From Alloalcanivorax venustensis ISO4 (lineage in GTDB: Bacteria; Pseudomonadota; Gammaproteobacteria; Pseudomonadales; Alcanivoracaceae), in the NCBI RefSeq assembly GCF_015356855.1, contig NZ_ARXR01000033.1, forward strand, positions 1 through 32,398: 32,398 nt of DNA. Reading direction: 5' to 3'. The notes beneath the pieces are model-generated. The model worked only from the letters and a program-made list of their open reading frames with translations. It searched no databases and was not told the origin of the DNA. This document shows, one piece after another, positions 8,133 to 16,209 of the stretch. How positions within the stretch are numbered: the stretch's first letter is position 1; each line of letters opens with the position of its first letter. Position numbers and translations under genes: made by a program.

Positions 8133-8680
8133 GGCGCCACCCCCGAGGCCTCACCGGCCTGCTGCAGCACCGGCGCGAACTTGTCGTCCCAGACGCGCTG
8201 GTTCATTTCACCCACGTGGCGCAGCACGATCTCGCCGCGCGGGTTGATCAGAAAGGTTTCCGGCGCGCCGTAGACGCCCAGGTCGAGACCCAGCTGGCCG
8301 TCGGCGTCGACGATCACTTCGCGGAACGGGTTGCCGTATTCGGCCAGATAGTCGCGGGCCTTGGCGTCCTCGTCTTTATAGTCGAGGCCGACAATGGGAA
8401 TGCCGCTGCGCGCCAGCTCCAGCAAATAGGGATGCTCGACGTAGCAGGTCGGGCACCAGGTGCCCCACACGTTCAACAATTGCCAGCGGCCGGTGAGCAG
8501 CTCCTCGGTGAGGGTGCGGTCGTTGAGCAGCGACGGCCGGGAAAATTCCGGCACCGGCTTGCCGGCCAGCGCCGAGGGCAGCTCTTCCGGGTTGCGGCCC
8601 AGGCCGCTGGCGAGCAGCACCGCCAGGGCGACGAACGCCACCAGCGGCAGGAAAACCCAGGGGTTGGTGCCTTTACTCAT
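8129..8680 (-). CDS. ccmG: Thiol:disulphide interchange protein CcmG (DsbE)
   Basis: Membrane-tethered periplasmic thioredoxin-like protein that takes electrons from DsbD and reduces CcmH or apocytochrome c. The 183 residues carry an N-terminal anchor helix (about 8-25), then a thioredoxin fold. The active site WCPTC lies in NVWGTWCPTCYVEHP. The GVYGAPETFLI segment with its cis-proline also matches CcmG/DsbE. Its start overlaps the end of ccmF by 8 bases, and its stop overlaps ccmH as ATGA. Confidence 0.95.
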   Translation of the reverse strand: MSKGTNPWVFLPLVAFVALAVLLASGLGRNPEELPSALAGKPVPEFSRPSLLNDRTLTEELLTGRWQLLNVWGTWCPTCYVEHPYLLELARSGIPIVGLDYKDEDAKARDYLAEYGNPFREVIVDADGQLGLDLGVYGAPETFLINPRGEIVLRHVGEMNQRVWDDKFAPVLQQAGEASGVAP

Positions 8681-10646
8681 AAACCACCTCGCCGTCGGCG
8701 TCCGCTTTGCTGCGCGTCATCTTTTTCCGGTAACGGGCGTCGGTGAGCGCCAGCGCGCCGCCCAGGGCCATGATCAGCGCCCCCAGCCAGATCCAGCGGA
8801 TCATCGGCTTGTGATAAATGCGCACCGCCCAGGCGTCGCCGCCCAGGGGCTCGCCCAGCGCCACGTAGAGATCGCGCATCAGGCCGGCGTCGATGGCCGC
8901 TTCGGTCATCACCTGGCCGCTGGCGCGGTAGGTGCGTTTTTCCGGGTTCATTTCCGCGATCGGCTCGCCGTCGCGGGTGACCAGGAAATGGCCCTTGCGG
9001 GAATCAAAGTTGGGGCCGGCGTATTCGCTGAGGGTGTCGAACTCGAAGCGGTAAGCGCCCACTTCGGCCACGTCGCCCGGCGCCATGCGCACGTCACGCT
9101 CCACTTCGTGGAAACTGACCACGGTGACGCCGGCCACCAGCACCGCCATGCCGGAATGGGCCAGCACCATGCCGTAGTAGCCGCGGCCGAGTTTGCCCAG
9201 CCCGCCCAGGAAGCCCCGGTTGTAGGCCAGCGCGCGGCGCACCAGATCGTCGATGTGGGCGAACACCAGGAACAGGGCCAGGATCAGCGCCAGGGTGCCC
9301 ACCCAGGGCGTGTCGCCGGGCAGGCGCGCGCCCAGGTAGCCGCCGATCAGCGCCGCCGGCGCCAGCATCAGCATGCGCCGCAGCAACGGCGAGCTGTCCT
9401 GGCGCTTCCAGTTGCTGAGCATGCCGGGCACCAGAATCGCCATCAGCACCAGGGTCAGCGGCACGAAGAAGCTGTTGAAGTAGGCGGCGCGGATCGACAC
9501 CTTGATATCCAGCGCCTCGCCCAACAACGGATACAGGGTGCCCATCAATACCGCGAAGGTGGCGGTGAGCAGCAGCAGATTGTTGCCCAGCAGGAAGGCC
9601 TCCCGGGAGAGCGGCTTGAAGCCGCCCTTGCCCTTGAGGCGCCCGGCGCGCAGCGCGAACAGGGTGAGCGCGCCGCCGGCCACCACCACCAGGAAGCCGA
9701 GAATAAAGGCGCCCCGGCTGGGGTCGTTGGCGAAGGCGTGCACCGAGGTGAGCACGCCGGAGCGCACCAGGAAGGTGCCCAGCAGGCTCATGGAAAAGGT
9801 GACGATGGCCAGCAGCACGGTCCAGGCGCGGAACAGGTTGCGTTTTTCACTCACCGCCAGGGAGTGAATCAGCGCGGTGCCGGCCAGCCACGGCAGCAGG
9901 GAGGCGTTTTCCACCGGGTCCCAGAACCACCAGCCGCCCCAGCCCAGTTCGTAGTAGGCCCACCAGGAGCCCAGGGCGATGCCGACGGTGAGAAAGCTCC
10001 AGGCGACGGTGGTCCAGGGGCGTGCCCAGCGGGCCCAGGCCGGGTCCAGATTGCCGGCCAGCAGACCGGCCACGGCGAACGCGAACGCCACCGAGAAGCC
10101 CACGTAACCCATATAAAGCATGGGCGGGTGGATGATCAGGCCCGGGTCCTGCAGCAGCGGGTTGAGGTCGGCGCCGTCGATCGGGAACCAGGGCAGCGAG
10201 CGGTCGAACGGGTTGGAGGTGAACAGCATGAAGGCGTGGAAACCCACCGCGATCATGCCCATCACCGACAGCACCCGCACCACCATGGGCAGCGGCACCT
10301 TGCGGCTGAACAGGCCGACCAGGGCGGTCCAGCCGCCCAGCATCCAGCCCCACAGCAACAGGGAGCCCTCGTGGCCGCCCCAGATCGCCGACAGCCGGTA
10401 GCCCAGCGGCAATTGCGAGTTGCTGTGGTTGGCCACATAGGTGACCGTGAAATCATTGATATAGAAGCTGTAGCCCAGGCAGACCATCGCCACCGTGAGC
10501 GCCAGCCACTGCAGCCAGGCCAAAGGCCGGGCGTAGCGCTGCCAGGATTCCACCCGGCGATACACGCCGATCAGTGGGAATACCGCCAACACCAGGGCCG
10601 CCGCTATGGCCACCCACAGGGAGAGATGTCCGAGTTCCGCCGCCAC
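8673..10646 (-). CDS. ccmF: Haem lyase subunit CcmF
   Basis: Polytopic membrane protein that receives haem from holo-CcmE and, with CcmH and CcmI, ligates it to apocytochrome c on the periplasmic side. The 657 residues have many hydrophobic helices. The tryptophan-rich WWD signature of haem-handling proteins is seen as GWGGWWFWDPVENAS, with AIWGGHEGSLLLWGWML before it, and conserved histidines near IHPPMLYMGYVG. The start is a GTG with a strong GGAGGAA site five bases upstream. It is the first gene of a ccmFGHI operon and is divergent from fabA across a 326-bp gap. The usual upstream partners ccmABCDE are not here. Confidence 0.96.
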   Translation of the reverse strand: MAAELGHLSLWVAIAAALVLAVFPLIGVYRRVESWQRYARPLAWLQWLALTVAMVCLGYSFYINDFTVTYVANHSNSQLPLGYRLSAIWGGHEGSLLLWGWMLGGWTALVGLFSRKVPLPMVVRVLSVMGMIAVGFHAFMLFTSNPFDRSLPWFPIDGADLNPLLQDPGLIIHPPMLYMGYVGFSVAFAFAVAGLLAGNLDPAWARWARPWTTVAWSFLTVGIALGSWWAYYELGWGGWWFWDPVENASLLPWLAGTALIHSLAVSEKRNLFRAWTVLLAIVTFSMSLLGTFLVRSGVLTSVHAFANDPSRGAFILGFLVVVAGGALTLFALRAGRLKGKGGFKPLSREAFLLGNNLLLLTATFAVLMGTLYPLLGEALDIKVSIRAAYFNSFFVPLTLVLMAILVPGMLSNWKRQDSSPLLRRMLMLAPAALIGGYLGARLPGDTPWVGTLALILALFLVFAHIDDLVRRALAYNRGFLGGLGKLGRGYYGMVLAHSGMAVLVAGVTVVSFHEVERDVRMAPGDVAEVGAYRFEFDTLSEYAGPNFDSRKGHFLVTRDGEPIAEMNPEKRTYRASGQVMTEAAIDAGLMRDLYVALGEPLGGDAWAVRIYHKPMIRWIWLGALIMALGGALALTDARYRKKMTRSKADADGEVVYE

Positions 10647-10972
10647 CTTATTCCTCCGGCTGAGTGTGCGCGGGCATCATCGGCAGATGCGGCCCGCTTT
10701 GCAAGCCCACCGGCGCGCCGCCCCTGGCGCCCCGCGGGCATGGACATATTTTGAGACGCTTAGCGGTCGTGCCCGACGACGCCGCTCTGCTACTATGTGG
10801 CTATCATCAGGGTCGACACTGTGTTTAAAGCGTCGCCATTTTGCAGTCAAAAGGTCATCTTGCATCCATACACTATCACCGGCGGGTTGGAACGAATCGG
10901 GCTCGATCCGTTCCATACTGAGTGAAAACAATGGATGTTCGGCACCAGCCCGGCCTGTGTGGAGTAACCAGT
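10647..10972. promoter_or_regulatory. Divergent ccmF/fabA intergenic region
   Basis: Holds the promoters of both directions but no credible gene. A weak plus-strand -10 candidate TACTAT lies at 10791-10796. An 11-bp inverted repeat with one mismatch (GGAACGAATCG at 10889-10899 and CGATCCGTTCC at 10904-10914, spacer 4) sits about 60 bp before fabA and is a candidate operator. The fabA ribosome site GGAG is at 10961-10964. Confidence 0.45.
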
Positions 10973-11518
10973 TTGAGCACAAATAACGTGAACACCGCGA
11001 ATCCGGATCAAAAATCCGCCTATTCCTACGACGACCTGCTGGCCTGTGCCCGCGGTCAGTTGTTCGGCCCCGGCAACGCTCGCCTGCCCCTGCCCGGCAT
11101 GCTGATGCTCGACCGCATCAGCCACATCGCCGACCAGGGTGGCGAATACGGCAAGGGCGAAATCATCGCGGAGCTGGATATCCACCCGGACCTGTGGTTC
11201 TTCGACTGTCACTTCGAGACCGACCCGGTGATGCCGGGCTGTCTGGGCCTGGACGCCACCTGGCAGCTGCTGGGCTTCTTCCTCGGCTGGCTGGGCAACC
11301 CCGGCCGGGGCCGTGCCCTGGGCGTGGGCCAGGTGAAATTTTCCGGGCAGATTCTGCCCACCGCCAAGAAAGTCACCTATCGAATCAGCGTGAAACGAGT
11401 GATCGCCCGCAAACTCACTCTCGGCATCGCCGACGCCGTGGTTTCGGTGGACGGCGAGGACATTTATGAGGCCAAAGACCTGCGGGTCGGTCTGTTTACC
11501 TCGACGGAAGGGTTCTAA
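10973..11518 (+). CDS. fabA: 3-hydroxydecanoyl-ACP dehydratase/isomerase
   Basis: Dehydrates 3-hydroxydecanoyl-ACP and isomerises the trans-2 to the cis-3 product, the branch point for unsaturated fatty acids. It aligns with E. coli FabA from [15 protein letters not shown] to the C-terminal [10 protein letters not shown]. The active site is visible: His80 in [14 protein letters not shown] and Asp94 in [10 protein letters not shown] choose the TTG at 10973, giving 181 residues, because GGAG lies eight bases upstream. The ATG at 10922 would add 17 residues without family match, and the GTG at 10987 has no ribosome site. The first 15 or so residues are non-conserved. fabB follows after 2 bp, so the two are co-translated. 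Confidence 0.95.
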   Translation: MSTNNVNTANPDQKSAYSYDDLLACARGQLFGPGNARLPLPGMLMLDRISHIADQGGEYGKGEIIAELDIHPDLWFFDCHFETDPVMPGCLGLDATWQLLGFFLGWLGNPGRGRALGVGQVKFSGQILPTAKKVTYRISVKRVIARKLTLGIADAVVSVDGEDIYEAKDLRVGLFTSTEGF

Positions 11519-11520
11519 AT

Positions 11521-12735
11521 ATGCGTCGCGTCGTGATTACCGGCCTGGGAATCGTGTCCTGCCTCGGCAACGAGGCGGACCAGGTGTCCCGGGCGCTGCG
11601 GGACAGCCTCCCGGGCATCCGCTTCAAGGAAGCCTATAAGGAAATGGGCATGCGCAGCCAGATCGCAGGGACGCCGGATATCAACCTGGAAGACCATATC
11701 GACCGCAAGCCCCGGCGTTTCATGGGCGACGCGGCGGCCTACGCCTACGTGGCCATGCAGCAGGCGATCGCCGACGCCGGCCTGGACGAGGCCGACGTCA
11801 GCAACGAGCGCACCGGCCTGATCGCCGGGTCCGGCGGCCATTCGTCGTTCAACCAGGTGGAAGCCGCCGACATCGCCCGCACCCGCGGGGTCAAGCGCGT
11901 CGGCCCCTATATGGTGCCGCGCGTGATGGCGAGCACCGTGTCCGCCTGCCTGGCCACCCCGTTCAAGATCAAGGGCATCAACTATTCCATCGCCTCCGCC
12001 TGCGCCACCAGCGCGCACTGCATCGGCAATGCGGTGGAACAGATTCAGCTGAACAAGCAGGACGTGGTGTTCGCCGGCGGCGGCGAGGAAGAGCACTGGA
12101 CCCTGAGCTGTTTGTTCGACGGCATGGGCGCCCTGTCCAGCAAGTACAACGACACCCCGGAAACCGCGTCCCGCGCCTATGACGCCAGCCGCGACGGCTT
12201 CGTGATCGCCGGCGGCGGCGGCATGGTGGTGCTTGAGGAACTGGAGCACGCCAAGGCGCGCGGCGCGCGTATCTACGCGGAAGTGGTGGGCTACGGCGCC
12301 ACCAGCGACGGCCACGACATGGTCGCCCCCAACGGCGAAGGCGCGGCGCGCTGCATGCGCCAGGCGCTGGCCACGGTGGACGGCGACGTGGATTACATCA
12401 ACGCCCACGGCACCAGCACCCCGGTGGGGGATCTGGCCGAGCTGAAGGCGATCCGCGAAGTGTTCGGCGACGGCAAGATTCCGGCGATCAGCTCCACCAA
12501 GAGCCTGTCCGGCCACAGCCTGGGCGCCGCCGGCGTTCAGGAGGCGATCTACTGCCTGCTGATGATGCGCGACGGCTTCACCGCCGGCTCCGCCAACATC
12601 ACCGAGCTGGACGCGGACGCCGAAGGCCTGCCGATTCTCACCAAGAGCAACGACCAGCGCCCCGAGCTGGTGCTCAGCAACAGCTTCGGCTTCGGCGGCA
12701 CCAACGCCTCGCTGGCACTGAAGCGCTGGGCATAG
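11521..12735 (+). CDS. fabB: 3-oxoacyl-ACP synthase I
   Basis: Condensing enzyme that elongates the cis-3-decenoyl-ACP made by FabA, needed for unsaturated fatty acids. At 404 residues it is close to the E. coli length (406). The nucleophile Cys161 lies in SACATSAHC, and the two histidines of the decarboxylation site are in [11 protein letters not shown] and [11 protein letters not shown]. The thiolase fold is complete and ends with the usual [10 protein letters not shown] segment. It follows fabA by two bases, and a GC hairpin (12735-12753) starts at the stop codon. Confidence 0.97.
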   Translation: MRRVVITGLGIVSCLGNEADQVSRALRDSLPGIRFKEAYKEMGMRSQIAGTPDINLEDHIDRKPRRFMGDAAAYAYVAMQQAIADAGLDEADVSNERTGLIAGSGGHSSFNQVEAADIARTRGVKRVGPYMVPRVMASTVSACLATPFKIKGINYSIASACATSAHCIGNAVEQIQLNKQDVVFAGGGEEEHWTLSCLFDGMGALSSKYNDTPETASRAYDASRDGFVIAGGGGMVVLEELEHAKARGARIYAEVVGYGATSDGHDMVAPNGEGAARCMRQALATVDGDVDYINAHGTSTPVGDLAELKAIREVFGDGKIPAISSTKSLSGHSLGAAGVQEAIYCLLMMRDGFTAGSANITELDADAEGLPILTKSNDQRPELVLSNSFGFGGTNASLALKRWA

Positions 12736-12820
12736 GCCGGGCTCCGCCCGGCCAGCTACAAGCTACGAGCTAGAAGCGGATTCAAGACTGCTTGCAGCTT
12801 GAGGCTTGCAGCTTGAAGCT
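12735..12820. repeat. Hairpin plus AGCT-type imperfect inverted repeat between convergent genes
   Basis: First a 7-bp stem GGCCGGG/CCCGGCC (12735-12753) that starts at the fabB stop. Then AGCTACAAGCTACGAGCT (from 12754) pairs imperfectly with GCTTGCAGCTTGAGGCTTGC and what follows (12790-12820), each arm being made of 8-10 bp sub-repeats. It lies between the convergent fabB and porin genes and may terminate both. Confidence 0.55.
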
Positions 12821-12824
12821 CTCT

Positions 12825-13904
12825 TCAGAACTTATGTTCCATCCCCACTGACAACAGGCTGCCGCTGTCGTCGGCGTCCACGCCACCTGGATAGGTGATG
12901 GTCGCGTCGGAGGAGGACACCAGTCCGTACACCTTGGTCTGGCGGCCCAGCTTGTAGTCCGCGCCGGCGGTGAGGATGTCGTCCTCGTAGCCGAAGTCGT
13001 CACCGTCGAAACGGCCCGCCTGGGCTTTCAGGGTCACCCGTGGCAGCAGGCGCCAGCCGGCGCTCAGCAGATAGGAGGTGGCGTCCAGGCGGTCGGCGCC
13101 GGCGGCGTCCGGGTCCAGGCGCAGCTGTTCCACCATGGCGCCCAGATCCAGCTCGCCCAGGGTCACGCCCAGGGTGCCGCGCAGCAGGTCGCGGTCGGCG
13201 TCCACCAGCGCCGGCGGCGGTGCCGGGTTGTCCACTTCCTGATAGCCGTGCTCGTAGGCGAGCGCCGCGAACAGCGTCTCACCGGACCAGGTGGCGGACA
13301 GGCCGAAGGTGTCGGCAAGGCCGTCTTTTTCCTCGTCACCGGCGCTGTCGCCCTCGCCCGGGGCCAGCTGCGCGCGTACCACCAGGCCGCTGAAATCCGG
13401 GCTTTTCCAGTTCAGGGTGTTGCTGTTGCGGCGCTGGCCGAAGAAGTAGCCGCCGATGTCCGCGGCGGTGTTGTTGAACTGGTCGACGCGCCCTTCCGCC
13501 ATTTTCACCGGGCTGTCGTAGCGGCCGGCGAACACGTCACCGATCACCGAGCCCAGGCCGACGAAGCTGTTACGGGTGGAGAACGTATCGCTGTCACCGT
13601 CCACGTCGTAGCCCACTTCCAGCTGATAGAGCACGCTCAGCTCGCCCACTTCCAGCGGTTCGCGGCCGCGCACGCCCAGGCGTGAGCTGTTGCTCTCCAG
13701 GAACCAGCCTTCTTCCAGCGGCGAGCGCGCGGCGCGCACGTCGTTGAGCTGGCCGGACAGGGAGCCGTCGGGGTAATCGGAAAGGCGGTCCAGGCTGACG
13801 TTCACCCGGCCGTAGAATTCCGGGGCCGCTTGCACGGTCAGTGGGGCGCCGATGGCCGCCGCCAGGGCCAGGGCCGGGGTGGCCAGCCGGGTTAATCTGT
13901 TCAT
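12825..13904 (-). CDS. Outer membrane porin (general Gram-negative porin family), copy 1
   Basis: A 359-residue outer membrane beta-barrel. The signal peptide is clear: MNRLTRL, a hydrophobic stretch, and cleavage after VQA (about residue 26). The mature protein begins EFYGRVNVSLDRL, the typical first strand of the family. It alternates strands with acidic loops and ends in SVGMEHKF, the terminal Phe needed for barrel assembly. Segments such as SRLGVRGREPL and VGLGSVIGDVFAGRYDSPVKM are family signatures. It should form a trimeric diffusion channel. Substrate preference cannot be told from sequence. It shares layout and C-terminus with the porin immediately upstream, so the two are tandem paralogues. 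Confidence 0.88.
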   Translation of the reverse strand: MNRLTRLATPALALAAAIGAPLTVQAAPEFYGRVNVSLDRLSDYPDGSLSGQLNDVRAARSPLEEGWFLESNSSRLGVRGREPLEVGELSVLYQLEVGYDVDGDSDTFSTRNSFVGLGSVIGDVFAGRYDSPVKMAEGRVDQFNNTAADIGGYFFGQRRNSNTLNWKSPDFSGLVVRAQLAPGEGDSAGDEEKDGLADTFGLSATWSGETLFAALAYEHGYQEVDNPAPPPALVDADRDLLRGTLGVTLGELDLGAMVEQLRLDPDAAGADRLDATSYLLSAGWRLLPRVTLKAQAGRFDGDDFGYEDDILTAGADYKLGRQTKVYGLVSSSDATITYPGGVDADDSGSLLSVGMEHKF

Positions 13905-14021
13905 GTCCCTTCTCCCATTTTTGTTCGGGTTCTCGCGAAGGGTGCACTATATGACGCTTTTGTGACTCAGCCAAACGGGAATAGCGCCCTTTTCCGGGTT
14001 CATTTCCCGGGACCGGAAAGG

Positions 14022-14053
14022 CGCGCAAAAAAAAGCCCGCCGTAAAGGCGGGC
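14022..14053 (-). terminator. Rho-independent terminator after porin copy 2
   Basis: Stem GCCCGCC/GGCGGGC (14035-14053) with a 5-base loop, followed on the minus strand by TTTTTTTT. It lies 62 bp past the stop of the upstream porin and separates the two porin genes into independent transcripts. Confidence 0.9.
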
Positions 14054-14114
14054 AACTGTCACTTGCGTCGAGGAAATGTGGGCAGCGTCCGATGCCGCCC
14101 CGATACGGTTTTTC

Positions 14115-15155
14115 TTAGAACTTGTGTTCCATGCCCACGCCCAGGGTGCGCTCTTCTTTTTCGTCACCGGTGGTGCCGTCTTCGTAGGTGAGTTCGTTGA
14201 AGTAAGCGTACACCTTGCTGTTCTTGGCCAGCTTGTAGTCCGCGCCGAAGGCGTACTGGGTGCCTTCGTTGTCGGTCTGGTCGCCGTCGACCATGCCGTA
14301 CTGGGCTTTCAGTTTAACGCGATCGATCTTGAAGGCGCCGCTGACCACGTAGCTGTTCTCTTCGCCGTCGCCTTCGGATTCTTCAGCGATCTGGTACAGC
14401 GCGCCCACTTCGAACACGTCCATGTTCAGGCCGGCGGCCACGCGGGTGATGTCGAGTACGGGATCCGGCAGGCCGGTCTCGTCGACGATCAGGTCGTCCT
14501 GGATGTCGGTGTCGCGGGACAGAGCGGCGTAGAAAGCGTCCTGCTCCAGGGTCAGAGAGATGGAGGTGCTGTCCGCCAGACCGTTTTCGTTGCTGCCGTC
14601 CTGGTCGAAGTCTTCGCTGTCTTCGTTGGGAATGAAAGCGACGTTCAAGGTAACCAGATCCGCCAATTTCGGGGTGCTGTACTGAATGATGTTGGAGACG
14701 CGGTTTTCGCCGGCGGCGATGTTCTTGATATCGCCGTCCAGATCGTTGAACTGGTCAACGTCCATTTGCGCTTTCTTGGTGGGGGTATCGAATTTACCCG
14801 CGATCAGGGTACCGAAACCGCCCTGGAAACCACCGTAGATGTTGCGCTGTGAGAAGGTCTGACCGCCTTTATCGCCGTCATCAACGCTGATTTCGAATTC
14901 TGCTTTGTAGACTGCTTTCAGACCGGCCACGTCCAGGTCGAAGTCGCCTTTCACGCCCAGGCGGGACGCGTTGCTCTGCAGCTCCCACTTGTCGTCGTTG
15001 TTGGCGCCGCCGGGCGCCGGATCGTAGTTCATGTTTTCCAGGGAAACATTCACTTTACCGTATACTTTCGGGCCGTCGGCCAGGGCCGCGCCCGGCATCA
15101 TCATCGGCGAAGCAAGGGCCGCCCCCACAGCGATCGCAAGCAAGTTCTTTTTCAT
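14115..15155 (-). CDS. Outer membrane porin (general Gram-negative porin family), copy 2
   Basis: A 346-residue porin. The signal peptide MKKNLLAIAVGAALASPMM runs to about ALA (26). The mature chain starts DGPKVYGKVNVSLENM, contains SRLGVKGDFDL and GGFGTLIAGKFDTPTKKAQMD, and ends LGVGMEHKF. It is notably acidic, with many Asp/Glu in presumed loops (for example NDEDSEDFD-like stretches), a common trait of marine porins. The ATG is chosen from AGGAGA eight bases upstream, and six extra upstream codons are ignored. It has its own terminator and about 240 bp of upstream sequence before mazG, so it probably has its own promoter. Confidence 0.9.
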   Translation of the reverse strand: MKKNLLAIAVGAALASPMMMPGAALADGPKVYGKVNVSLENMNYDPAPGGANNDDKWELQSNASRLGVKGDFDLDVAGLKAVYKAEFEISVDDGDKGGQTFSQRNIYGGFQGGFGTLIAGKFDTPTKKAQMDVDQFNDLDGDIKNIAAGENRVSNIIQYSTPKLADLVTLNVAFIPNEDSEDFDQDGSNENGLADSTSISLTLEQDAFYAALSRDTDIQDDLIVDETGLPDPVLDITRVAAGLNMDVFEVGALYQIAEESEGDGEENSYVVSGAFKIDRVKLKAQYGMVDGDQTDNEGTQYAFGADYKLAKNSKVYAYFNELTYEDGTTGDEKEERTLGVGMEHKF

Positions 15156-15396
15156 CGGAGCATCTCCTATCAATCAGGCAATTTTGAGAAGCAGATAGAT
15201 GCTCCGGTGACGCCGCTTGGTCCGCCGGAACATCTTGAGTGCTTGGGGGCGGAGTATGGGGAGCAGCGATGACGGAAAAGTTTCTGTAATGTGAACTTTT
15301 TATTTCACCCGGAACTTTCGCGGATTTTACCGAGCTAGAACGACCGGCTGAGGCGGTGACCGGTCGGGGTAGGAAGGTCGGGTTAGCGGCCCGGCA

Positions 15397-16197
15397 CTAA
15401 TCGGATTGGCGTTTGGCCTGGCGCCAGAGAGCATCGAGACGGTCGTCGTCGAAATCGGACAGCGGCGCGCCGGCCAGTTGTTCAACCTGGCGGAAACGGC
15501 CCTCGAACTTGTCCGAGGCGCGGCGCAGGGCCAGGTCCGGGTCCAGCTTCAGGTGCCGGGCCAGGTTCACCAGGGTGAACAACACGTCGCCGAATTCATC
15601 CTCGATGGCGTCGCGGTCACCGGACGCCAGGGCCTGGTCCAGCTCCTGGAGCTCGCTGTCCACATGGGCACGCACCGGCGCCGTGGCGCGCCAGTCGAAA
15701 CCCACCTTGGAGGCTTTCTTCTGCAGCTTGTGGGCGCGCTGCAGGGCCGGCAGGCCCTCGGGCACACCGTCCAGGGCGCTGTCGTGCTCACGGCCCTTGC
15801 GGGCGCGCTCCTCGGCCTTGATCGCCTCCCAGTTCACTTTCACCGCCTGTTCGTCCTCGGCGGTCTGGTCGCCGAACACGTGCGGATGGCGGCGCACCAT
15901 CTTGTCGTTGAGCACCGCCACCACCTCGCTGAAATCGAACAGCCCCTGCTCGCGGGCGATCTGCGAATGGAACACCACCTGCAGCAGCAGGTCGCCGAGC
16001 TCCTCCTTGAGCTCCGGATAGTCCCGCCGCGCCACCGCTTCCGCCACCTCGAAGGCCTCTTCCACGGTGTAGGGCACGATGCTCTCGAAGTCCTGCTTCA
16101 GGTCCCAGGGGCAGCCGCCGTCCGGGTCGCGCAGCCGGGCCATGATCGACAGCAGTTCGGCGATGGCGGCTTCGGCGGCGGATGGATTAGCGGACAT
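15397..16197 (-). CDS. mazG: Nucleoside triphosphate pyrophosphohydrolase MazG
   Basis: Hydrolyses canonical and aberrant NTPs to NMP and pyrophosphate. In E. coli it lowers ppGpp during starvation. The 266 residues contain the two tandem MazG repeats: the first with GGCPWDLKQDF, EEAFEVAEA and KEELGDLLLQVVFHSQIA (about 27-81), the second with ELQELDQALASGDRDAIEDEFGDVLFTLVN (about 182-212). The acidic metal-binding residues are present in both. It starts 12 bp after relA in the same direction, the classic relA-mazG pairing, which suggests the ppGpp synthase and its moderator are made together. Confidence 0.96.
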   Translation of the reverse strand: MSANPSAAEAAIAELLSIMARLRDPDGGCPWDLKQDFESIVPYTVEEAFEVAEAVARRDYPELKEELGDLLLQVVFHSQIAREQGLFDFSEVVAVLNDKMVRRHPHVFGDQTAEDEQAVKVNWEAIKAEERARKGREHDSALDGVPEGLPALQRAHKLQKKASKVGFDWRATAPVRAHVDSELQELDQALASGDRDAIEDEFGDVLFTLVNLARHLKLDPDLALRRASDKFEGRFRQVEQLAGAPLSDFDDDRLDALWRQAKRQSD

Positions 16198-16209
16198 GCA
16201 ACGGCTCCA

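Noticed and set aside
8460-10754. 764-codon open frame on the plus strand
   Set aside because: It is the antisense of ccmG and ccmF. The His/Gln/Ala/Gly-rich product is typical of a GC-rich shadow frame.
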